From: Anaerolineaceae bacterium
GTDB taxonomy: Bacteria; Chloroflexota; Anaerolineae; Anaerolineales; Anaerolineaceae
Direction: 5' to 3'
DNA: 6,304 nt
Assembly: GCA_011620465.1 (NCBI GenBank)
Contig: WOZC01000016.1
Span: 1 to 6,304 of the forward strand
Numbering within the stretch: position 1 is the stretch's first letter; each line of letters opens with the position of its first letter. The translations under genes and the position numbers were made by a program. Shown in pieces: positions 1 to 6,304 of the stretch. The notes beneath the pieces were generated by a model. It made no database searches, had not been told where the DNA came from, and saw only the letters and a program-made list of their open reading frames with translations.

Positions 1-63
1 AGGCTTATCACCCCACCACCGAATCATTTCGGATGACCCCAGACGCTTCGCCCTGCGGACTCC
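1..63. other. Upstream non-coding stretch, possible dispersed-repeat fragment
   Basis: No gene can be supported here. A short open frame from base 1 stops with TGA at 34-36 and could be the tail of an upstream gene, but it is too short to judge. There is a 5-bp inverted repeat, CCGAA (19-23) with TTCGG (28-32), around a 4-nt loop. The reverse complement of 42-56, GCAGGGCGAAGCGTC, looks like the core of small GC-rich intergenic repeats I recall from several bacterial genomes. That resemblance is from memory and is not verified. There is no T-run that would make the hairpin a convincing terminator. Confidence 0.3.
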
Positions 64-91
64 TAAACAGAAATTCGCACTATGTTATAAT
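64..91 (+). promoter_or_regulatory. Probable sigma-70-type promoter with extended -10, for the mre cluster
   Basis: A perfect -10 hexamer TATAAT lies at 86-91, preceded by TG at 83-84 with one base between, which makes it an extended -10 element. A weaker -35 candidate, TAAACA at 64-69, matches TTGACA at four of six positions with a 16-nt spacer. Transcription would start near 98, giving a leader of about 40 nt before mreB. No other equally good promoter was noticed in the gaps between genes, so this is the likely main promoter of the operon. Confidence 0.7.
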
Positions 92-127
92 TTCTCCAAT
101 ACTTAGAAATCGACTCTTCGGTAGATG

Positions 128-137
128 GAGATAAAAT

Positions 138-140
<3 letters not shown>
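128..140 (+). promoter_or_regulatory. Ribosome binding site and TTG start of mreB
   Basis: GGAG at 128-131 sits 6 nt before TTG at 138-140. No in-frame ATG lies near the start: the ATGs at 125 and 161 are in other frames. The TTG start places the conserved phosphate-1 motif at residues 21-26, as expected for MreB, and keeps a hydrophobic N-terminal tail. The TTG is therefore the best-supported start. Confidence 0.75.
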
Positions 141-1217
<1,077 letters not shown>

Positions 1218-1224
1218 AATTAAC

Positions 1225-1241
1225 GACCGGGCTATCCGGTC
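1225..1241 (+). repeat. Hairpin in the mreB-mreC spacer
   Basis: This is a perfect 6-bp inverted repeat, GACCGG (1225-1230) with CCGGTC (1236-1241), around a 5-nt loop. It sits in the only substantial intergenic gap of the cluster (1218-1250) and ends 9 nt before the mreC ATG. No T-run follows, so it is not a standard intrinsic terminator. It could protect the mreB message from decay, mark a processing site, or lower mreC translation. The structure is seen; the role is inferred. Confidence 0.5.
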
Positions 1242-1250
1242 TACCCTGTT

Positions 1251-2090
1251 ATGATTACAAAACTTTTTACACCTAAGAATTTACGCAACCTGATCATTAT
1301 CATGGTTGTCGTCGGGGTCCTTGTTCTCGCCTTTTCTGGCTATTTGACCCCTGTATTCAGTTTTTCTGTCAGTCCACTTATTTCGGCGCAAAGCTGGTTA
1401 TCTCAACGCTACCTTGCCTTCAGCGATTTCTTCAATTCTCCTCGGGATATGGCAACCTTAAGAGTTGAAAACGCCAAATTGCAGAATGAAGTAGCGCTGC
1501 TACAAAGTGAAATCGTTGCCTTGCAGGAAAACCTGGCTCAATCTGATATCCTCTACACATTGCTCGATTTCGCGCGAACAAACCCGGAACATGAATATGT
1601 GGCTGCAACGGTGGTTGGGCGGGAGATAAGCCCTTATTTGCAGTACATCATCATTGACAAGGGTAGTAATGACGGGCTGCGTCACGGCATGCCAGTGGTC
1701 ACTCAGCAAGGCTTGGTTGGTCGCATAGACGCCCTAATTTCTGATGCCGCCAGGATCCAATTGATTACAGACGCAAATTCGACTGTGAATGTAAAACTCC
1801 AGACAGCCGGCGTGGAAGGGTTGGTCCGCGGTTCTGTAACGGGTGAAATAACGCTTGATATGGTGCCTGTTGACACTGAAGTGCAAATTGGCGACATTCT
1901 TATGACTTCAGGTTTGGGAGGAACGTACCCACCCAACATTTTTGTTGGGCAGGTCCTGACCATGCAATCCAAGCAAAATGTCCTCTTCCAAACTGGCTCG
2001 GTTCAACCTGTGGTCGACTTTTCGAATCTGAGTGCAGTTCTGGTAATCACGAACTTTGACTCGGTCGATATTTCCCCCCTGGTTCCGTGA
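1251..2090 (+). CDS. mreC: Cell-shape protein MreC
   Basis: MreC is a bitopic membrane protein whose extracytoplasmic part binds and activates PBP2, linking MreB filaments to wall synthesis outside the membrane. The 279 residues are a normal length for the family. Order of parts: short basic cytoplasmic tail, one membrane helix (about 14-32), a coiled coil (about 65-98, with the typical ENAKLQNEV stretch from E73), then the paired beta-barrel region. Family hallmarks there are IDKGSNDGL, GMPVVTQQGLVGR and, near the end, TSGLGGTYPPNIFVG. The ATG has no clear purine-rich ribosome site; the bases before it are pyrimidine-rich and a hairpin lies just upstream. The next in-frame ATG (1302) would fall inside the membrane helix, so 1251 is the better start. 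mreD follows 7 nt after the stop. Confidence 0.95.
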   Translation: MITKLFTPKNLRNLIIIMVVVGVLVLAFSGYLTPVFSFSVSPLISAQSWLSQRYLAFSDFFNSPRDMATLRVENAKLQNEVALLQSEIVALQENLAQSDILYTLLDFARTNPEHEYVAATVVGREISPYLQYIIIDKGSNDGLRHGMPVVTQQGLVGRIDALISDAARIQLITDANSTVNVKLQTAGVEGLVRGSVTGEITLDMVPVDTEVQIGDILMTSGLGGTYPPNIFVGQVLTMQSKQNVLFQTGSVQPVVDFSNLSAVLVITNFDSVDISPLVP

Positions 2091-2100
2091 GGCAGCGATG
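2089..2100 (+). promoter_or_regulatory. Ribosome binding site deciding the mreD start
   Basis: GAGG at 2089-2092 overlaps the mreC stop codon and lies 5 nt before ATG at 2098. A longer in-frame reading from 2056 would overlap mreC by 35 nt and add 14 polar residues before the first membrane helix, which MreD proteins normally lack. The start at 2098 is preferred. Confidence 0.7.
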
Positions 2101-2601
2101 TGGTCCTATTTGATCGGATTTGCAGCCTTCCTGCTGACCACCATGCTTCAAATGAGCATTTTCAGCCAGTGGAAAATTCTCTCTGGCAGCGCGGACATTA
2201 TTTTACTTTTCATTGTAGCCTGGTGTCTGCATGATCGTAACAAACGGCTTTGGCTGCTTGTGTTGATCATGGCAGCTTTTGCCGGTACTATCTCTGCCTT
2301 GCCAGCTTACATTCCATTGATAGTCTACTTTATCGTTTACAGGGTCAGCAGGTTGTTCCAAGCCAGGCTGATGCAGTCCCCATTGCTGGGTATGCTCGTA
2401 CTTACGTTTGGAGCTTCTTTGCTGCAAATTGTGCTCAACATCGCCTATCTTTTTGTCATCAGGGTCGACCTGAACTTTACTGACGCCCTGGTGGAGGTGG
2501 CATTTCCGTCCATTCTTTTAAATATGCTGCTCGCGATCCCGGTCTATGTTGTTGTCCGCGAGATCGCTCTCTATGCTTTTCCGAAAGGAGTTGAAGCATG
2601 A
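2098..2601 (+). CDS. mreD: Cell-shape membrane protein MreD
   Basis: MreD is a small integral membrane protein that partners MreC in the elongation complex. The call rests on gene order, length and topology, since the family has few conserved residues. From the ATG at 2098 the protein has 167 residues, normal for MreD (about 160-180). It is highly hydrophobic, with about five to six membrane helices: roughly residues 4-20, 33-46, 51-70, 73-86, 96-120 and 135-158. The pattern of a first helix starting almost at Met1, a second with an acidic residue in SADIILL, and a basic loop (HDRNKR) before the third fits the family. Its stop codon overlaps the mrdA start in an ATGA arrangement, pointing to translational coupling. 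Confidence 0.88.
   Translation: MWSYLIGFAAFLLTTMLQMSIFSQWKILSGSADIILLFIVAWCLHDRNKRLWLLVLIMAAFAGTISALPAYIPLIVYFIVYRVSRLFQARLMQSPLLGMLVLTFGASLLQIVLNIAYLFVIRVDLNFTDALVEVAFPSILLNMLLAIPVYVVVREIALYAFPKGVEA
2584..2600 (+). promoter_or_regulatory. Strong ribosome binding site of mrdA inside the mreD end
   Basis: AAAGGAG at 2584-2590 is close to a full Shine-Dalgarno match and lies 7 nt before ATG at 2598-2600. The start codon overlaps the mreD stop (TGA 2599-2601). It is one of the strongest start signals in the window. Confidence 0.8.
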
Positions 2602-4691
2602 ATAATCAGGAATACAAAAAACCAACAATCAACATGGGCAGATTCCGCTGGATTTACTTGATCATTGCCCTGGTGTTTTTCTATTATGCATCTCAATTGT
2701 TCAACTACCAGATCATCGAGGGTGAGACTTATGTTGCCCAAGCTGAAGATAACCGCACAACTGAGATTAGCATCCCGACTCAGCGGGGGATGATCTATGA
2801 TCGAAATGGTATTGTTTTAGCGCGAAATGCCGCTCAGTATAACGTCACTGTTACTCCAGCAGAACTGCCCGATTCAGATGGTGAAATTCGAGAAATATTT
2901 GACGAACTCAGCCAGTTGGTGGGGATTCCGGTCAACCAAGGCGAGGTCAATGACCAAACCGCCAGTGCCTTTTCCCCCTGTTACACCAACCTGGGCATTG
3001 CTCAGATTGTGGAGATCGCCGAGAGCTTGTGGCCATTCCAAGCCACCCGCTTGAAATGCAACCTGAGCAAAGAAACTGCCATGATCATCGAAGAAAAGAA
3101 AATGGATTGGCCTGGTATCGATATCGAGGTTGAATCAGTCCGTGAGTACCCAACAGGCGAGCAAACCGCAGAAATCATTGGCTTTCTTGGACCCATTCCT
3201 GAGGTCCTGCTCGATTACTACACTGAACTTGGGTTTGTCTCGGGACGCGATAAGGTTGGTTACATGGGTATTGAAAACTCAATGCAGGATGTCCTTGCCG
3301 GCAGCAACGGCCGCCGGGTGGTAGAGGTCACCGTCGGCGGTGAGGTCGTCCGCGACATCGAAGAACCGGTTGAGGCAGTGCCTGGTGCGGATATTCACCT
3401 TTCCATTGACTACCGCTTGCAGGTCGCTGCCCGGGCTGCCTTGATCGAACAGCTGCGCTATTGGAATGAACGCTGGCTGAGAGACACTGGAGAGCTGATG
3501 AGCACTACCGGTACAGTGATTGGCATGAACCCCAAGACTGGTGAGCTGCTTTTTATGGTTTCGTATCCCAACTACGAAAACAACCGCATGACACAAATTA
3601 TCCCCGGTTATTACTATGAACAACTCAGCATCGATGAAGCCAAGCCTTTGGTCAACAAAGCCATCTCCTCCGAGCTGCCGCCAGGCTCTGTTTTTAAAAT
3701 GGTACCGGCATTAGGAGTGCTCAATGAAGGCATTGTGACCCCGGAACAGACCATCAACTGCACCCCGACTATCACATTGCGCCAGCAATTCTACGAAAGT
3801 GATATCGGTACAGAGCAAAGTTACTATTGCCATGATAAGGCTGGTCATGGGGCAGTCGACTACAAACATGGTATCGGCTATTCCTGTAACATATATTGGT
3901 ATAAAACCAGCGGCGGTTACCCTGGCGAAGTCGAAGACGGTGGGCTCGGCATTTGGAATATTTACGAATATGGCGCGGCTCTTGGTTATGGAAAAGAGAC
4001 CGGTATTGAACTTCCTGGAGAAGCAGATGGTCTTCTACCTAATCCTACCTGGAAACGTCTCAATCAAGGCGAAAACTGGGCCACAGGCGACACCTACCTT
4101 GCCGGTGTTGGACAGGGTTATGTCCTGGCTACCCCGGTGCAGGTAATGAATGCTTTTTCAACTATTGTGAATGGTGGGAAACACATGCAGCTGAGCATGA
4201 TCGGTAAGACAGTTGACGCTGATGGCAACGTGGTGCAGTCTTTTGAGCCTGAGGTGCTTTGGGATATTACCAAAGATCCGCTGATCCACACCTACGAAGG
4301 CAACAACCAGACCAGCGAAGTCAAAACCGTTGAGCCCTGGGTCATTGAGCTTGCCATGGAAGGTATGCAACTGGTGACCAGTCAGGAAGGTACCGCCAAA
4401 ATTGAGTTTGAAGGCGATGAAAACAAGATCGCCGGTAAAACTGGTACTGCTGAATATTGTGACGACTGGGCGAACCGCGAGGGTTTGTGTATCCCCGGGT
4501 CATGGCCATCTCATGCCTGGTTCGCTGGTTATGCGCCTTATGATGACCCTGAGATCGTCGTAGTTTCTTTTATTTATAACGGTCGTGAAGGCTCAACCGT
4601 TTCCGGTCCGATCGTACGCAAAATCATCGATGCCTATTTCGAGTTAAAAGCAATCGATGCCGAATTGGAAGGTCTACAGACGGGTGAATAA
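2598..4691 (+). CDS. mrdA: Penicillin-binding protein 2, elongation transpeptidase
   Basis: This class B PBP cross-links peptidoglycan stem peptides outside the membrane, working with the RodA glycosyltransferase. It is a likely beta-lactam target. Parts in order: short cytoplasmic tail; one membrane helix (about 18-35); the dimerisation/pedestal domain opening with RGMIYDRNG (63-71); then the transpeptidase domain. All three active-site motifs are intact: S364-V-F-K367 with the catalytic serine, S429-C-N431, and K614-T-G-T617. The 697 residues are somewhat longer than the 600-650 usual for PBP2, partly through a segment of about 14 residues after KTG that carries C621 and C631. C388, C411, H417 and C430 form a candidate metal site. 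PBP2 rather than the division-specific PBP3 is chosen because of the mreCD and rodA neighbours. minC follows after 3 nt. Confidence 0.95.
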   Translation: MNNQEYKKPTINMGRFRWIYLIIALVFFYYASQLFNYQIIEGETYVAQAEDNRTTEISIPTQRGMIYDRNGIVLARNAAQYNVTVTPAELPDSDGEIREIFDELSQLVGIPVNQGEVNDQTASAFSPCYTNLGIAQIVEIAESLWPFQATRLKCNLSKETAMIIEEKKMDWPGIDIEVESVREYPTGEQTAEIIGFLGPIPEVLLDYYTELGFVSGRDKVGYMGIENSMQDVLAGSNGRRVVEVTVGGEVVRDIEEPVEAVPGADIHLSIDYRLQVAARAALIEQLRYWNERWLRDTGELMSTTGTVIGMNPKTGELLFMVSYPNYENNRMTQIIPGYYYEQLSIDEAKPLVNKAISSELPPGSVFKMVPALGVLNEGIVTPEQTINCTPTITLRQQFYESDIGTEQSYYCHDKAGHGAVDYKHGIGYSCNIYWYKTSGGYPGEVEDGGLGIWNIYEYGAALGYGKETGIELPGEADGLLPNPTWKRLNQGENWATGDTYLAGVGQGYVLATPVQVMNAFSTIVNGGKHMQLSMIGKTVDADGNVVQSFEPEVLWDITKDPLIHTYEGNNQTSEVKTVEPWVIELAMEGMQLVTSQEGTAKIEFEGDENKIAGKTGTAEYCDDWANREGLCIPGSWPSHAWFAGYAPYDDPEIVVVSFIYNGREGSTVSGPIVRKIIDAYFELKAIDAELEGLQTGE

Positions 4692-4694
4692 GCA

Positions 4695-5387
4695 ATGAAT
4701 AAGCTGGAGTTACAGGTCCGAGGCATACATGGAGGGGTTTTGATGACATTACCCACTGTACCTTGGCACCTGCAACGTGATCTGCTTGTCAGTCGCATAC
4801 AGACCCAGGAGCGATTTTTCAAGGGTGGGCGAATAGCGCTGGATGTCGGTTCGACGGAATGGTCCGAAGAGCAGATATTGAAACTGCTGAAGGATATGGC
4901 CGATGAAGGCGTATTCCTTTGGACGATTTTGAGCAGTTCTGAGAAGACCAGGCAAGCAGCTGAATACCACGGCTTCCCGACATCGTTGCCGGACCCCAAT
5001 AAAAAACCTGGCGAGGCTCATCAAGATTTGACTATTAAGAAAGACGAATTGGCTAAATTTGCTTGCTTACCGCGCAGCCTGGCAGAAGGTGAACACTTTA
5101 AGCATGACGGCAACTTAATAGTGATTGGAGATATTCCGCCAGACGCAAAATTGGAAGTAACCGGTTCTCTGATTTTGTGGGGTACGCTGCACGGATCAGC
5201 AGAAGTGAATAGTCCTGCAGACCCAAACAAATTTGTACGTTTGCTCAATGTTGGGGATGGACGCCTGGTTTTGGATTATGAGGAAGTTGAGATCCCTCCT
5301 AAACTTCGCAAACACCACGGTTTAGTGGTGGCGAAGGAAGAGCAAGGCATTCTCATCTCAAGCTTGAAGCCCAGGAGATTGCTCTGA
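4695..5387 (+). CDS. minC: Septum-site-determining protein MinC
   Basis: MinC blocks FtsZ polymerisation away from mid-cell and is normally recruited to the membrane by the ATPase MinD. The 230 residues match the family length. The N-terminal FtsZ-inhibiting domain covers about 4-96, with first strand LQVRG, then FFKGG (41-45) and ALDVG (48-52). A polar linker of about 30 residues follows. The C-terminal beta-helix domain (about 125-225) shows LIVIGD (141-146) and GSLILWGTLHGSAE (157-170), the family's repeated glycine pattern. The RSGQ loop known in E. coli MinC reads R127-S-L-A here. The start at 4695 has a modest GGTGA site 7 nt upstream and is required for the first beta strand; ATG 4743 is a possible second start. 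Neither minD nor minE is in the window. rodA overlaps its stop by one base. Confidence 0.9.
   Translation: MNKLELQVRGIHGGVLMTLPTVPWHLQRDLLVSRIQTQERFFKGGRIALDVGSTEWSEEQILKLLKDMADEGVFLWTILSSSEKTRQAAEYHGFPTSLPDPNKKPGEAHQDLTIKKDELAKFACLPRSLAEGEHFKHDGNLIVIGDIPPDAKLEVTGSLILWGTLHGSAEVNSPADPNKFVRLLNVGDGRLVLDYEEVEIPPKLRKHHGLVVAKEEQGILISSLKPRRLL
4731..4745 (+). promoter_or_regulatory. Possible internal ribosome site and second start within minC
   Basis: GGAGG at 4731-4735 lies 7 nt before an in-frame ATG at 4743-4745 (Met17 of MinC). It is a stronger match than the site serving the start at 4695. Initiation here would remove the first beta strand of the FtsZ-inhibiting domain. The GGAGG also simply encodes a conserved-looking Gly-Gly, so it may be coincidental. 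Confidence 0.3.
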
Positions 5388-5389
5388 TG
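5373..5389 (+). promoter_or_regulatory. Ribosome binding site of rodA within the minC end
   Basis: AGGAG at 5373-5377 lies 9 nt before ATG at 5387-5389. The start shares one base with the minC stop (TGA 5385-5387), giving TGATG, a typical arrangement for coupled termination and re-initiation. Confidence 0.7.
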
Positions 5390-6304
5390 AATACCCGTCA
5401 AATTTGGCAGCGTTTTGACTTTTTGCTATTCGCTGTCGTACTGCTCTTGTGTGTATTTGGCGTTGCGCTGATCAGTTCCGCCATTGCTGGGAATCCCACA
5501 CTCGCTGAACACCCTCAACGTCAGGCAATTTTCCTGGGAATCGGGCTGGTAGTGCTCTTCCTGGTCGCTACATTCGACTATCACATTTGGACCACTCTGA
5601 GCAAGCCTTTTTACTTGCTTGTAGCCATACTGCTATTGATTGTGTTTATGATGGGAGGTGAGCGGTTCGGAGCGGCACGTTGGTTGGAGACCGGGCTGGT
5701 CACCATTCAACCCGCTGAATTGGCAAAAATCGCCATAATTTTGGCTCTGGCAAGCTATTTCTCCGCCAACATCGACCGTATCAACAATTGGCTCACCATT
5801 AGTCGCAGCCTTGTTATCACTCTTGGCATCGTTACCTGGATTCTTTTGCAGCCGAATCTGAGCACCAGTATTGTCATCTTCGTGATGTGGGCGGCGATGC
5901 TTTGGATCAGTGGATTAAAGCCCAAGTACATCCTGATCATGGTTGGCGTGGCAGCACTTTTCCTGATGATTTCCTATGCACTCGACTTCCCCTATCTGGC
6001 AGATTACCAGAAGGCGCGTATCACCAATTTTTTGCAACCAGATGAAAACGCCAGGCACGGTGAGACCTATAACGTTGAGCAAGCGCTTATAAGCATTGGT
6101 GCGGGCGGCTGGTTTGGCAACGGGTATGGGCAGGGCAGCCAGGTGCAGTTGCGGTTTTTGAAGATCAGGCATAACGACTTCATTTTTTCTGTATTGGCGA
6201 ATGAATTTGGTTTTGTCGGTACTGTGCTTGTTGTTGCGGCTTTGGTGTTTGTGATTGTCCGTTGTTTTAAAGTTGCCCAGGACGCCCCGGACGCCTATGG
6301 CGCG
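5387..6304 (+). CDS. rodA: Rod-shape-determining protein RodA (SEDS glycosyltransferase), 3' end cut off
   Basis: RodA polymerises lipid II into glycan strands in the membrane and pairs with PBP2. The frame stays open for 306 residues to the window edge; the family is usually about 370-420 residues, so the last one or two helices are missing. The protein is very hydrophobic, with helices near 10-31, 47-63, 75-91, 104-125, 141-154, 159-177, 180-198 and from about 266. SEDS signatures are GAARWL (95-100), QPAELAK (108-114), QPNLST (155-160) and HNDFIFSVLANEFG, whose D264 aligns by eye with the catalytic aspartate of RodA proteins. The long extracytoplasmic loop before it contains LQPDE and GxGYGQGSQ. 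RodA rather than FtsW is chosen because the gene is in an mre-PBP2 cluster. It is not in the supplied list of open frames because the gene runs off the end; I translated it directly. Confidence 0.93.
   Translation, partial: MNTRQIWQRFDFLLFAVVLLLCVFGVALISSAIAGNPTLAEHPQRQAIFLGIGLVVLFLVATFDYHIWTTLSKPFYLLVAILLLIVFMMGGERFGAARWLETGLVTIQPAELAKIAIILALASYFSANIDRINNWLTISRSLVITLGIVTWILLQPNLSTSIVIFVMWAAMLWISGLKPKYILIMVGVAALFLMISYALDFPYLADYQKARITNFLQPDENARHGETYNVEQALISIGAGGWFGNGYGQGSQVQLRFLKIRHNDFIFSVLANEFGFVGTVLVVAALVFVIVRCFKVAQDAPDAYGA

Noticed and set aside
1225..1250. Hairpin after mreB as an intrinsic terminator
   Set aside because: The stem is only 6 bp and is followed by TACCCTGTT rather than a T-run; the downstream genes also have no evident promoter of their own.
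2056..2097. Longer mreD start at 2056
   Set aside because: It overlaps the mreC end by 35 nt, adds a polar leader untypical of MreD, and ATG 2098 has a well-placed GAGG site.
3799..4146. Plus-strand open frame of 115 residues inside mrdA
   Set aside because: It is a shifted reading of the PBP2 transpeptidase domain, which is continuous in its own frame with all motifs intact.
4634..5024. Minus-strand open frames at the mrdA-minC junction and in early minC
   Set aside because: They cover the antisense of recognisable PBP2 and MinC coding sequence and show no domain or convincing start signal.
5755..6172. Minus-strand open frames opposite the final part of the window
   Set aside because: The plus strand here reads as RodA without interruption from 5387 to the window end, with SEDS motifs throughout.

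Overview
This window holds a cell-elongation (rod-shape) and division-site gene cluster, all on the + strand, in the order mreB - mreC - mreD - mrdA (PBP2) - minC - rodA. The last gene is cut by the window end. The base composition is balanced. Protein features such as the GGTSQL adenosine motif in MreB and the cysteine-rich PBP2, together with the gene order, suggest a bacterium of the Chloroflexota, perhaps Anaerolineae. This taxonomic guess is an inference from memory of similar proteins and was not tested by any search. The Mre-RodA-PBP2 set implies a rod-shaped or filamentous cell that builds a peptidoglycan wall.

Layout: positions 1-137 hold no supported gene. They contain a possible fragment of a dispersed repeat (about 19-62), then an extended -10 promoter (64-91) that would start a transcript with a leader of about 40 nt. 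mreB (138-1217) begins at TTG behind a GGAG ribosome site. A 33-nt spacer with a perfect 6-bp hairpin separates it from mreC (1251-2090). From there the genes are packed end to end: mreD (2098-2601) after 7 nt, mrdA (2598-4691) by an ATGA overlap, minC (4695-5387) after 3 nt, and rodA (5387-6304, partial) by a TGATG overlap. The spacing strongly suggests one operon transcribed from the promoter upstream of mreB.

How the genes work together: MreB forms membrane-bound filaments. MreC and MreD link them across the membrane to the wall synthase pair, RodA (SEDS glycosyltransferase) and PBP2 (transpeptidase), which makes new side-wall peptidoglycan. MinC inhibits FtsZ polymerisation and so helps place the division septum. 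Having it between PBP2 and RodA ties elongation and division-site control into one transcript.

I see no previously undescribed system here. The points most worth a second look are the lone minC at a place where some Firmicutes carry minCDE, a candidate Cys/Cys/His/Cys metal site in PBP2, the hairpin and weak ribosome site before mreC, and a strong internal ribosome site early in minC.
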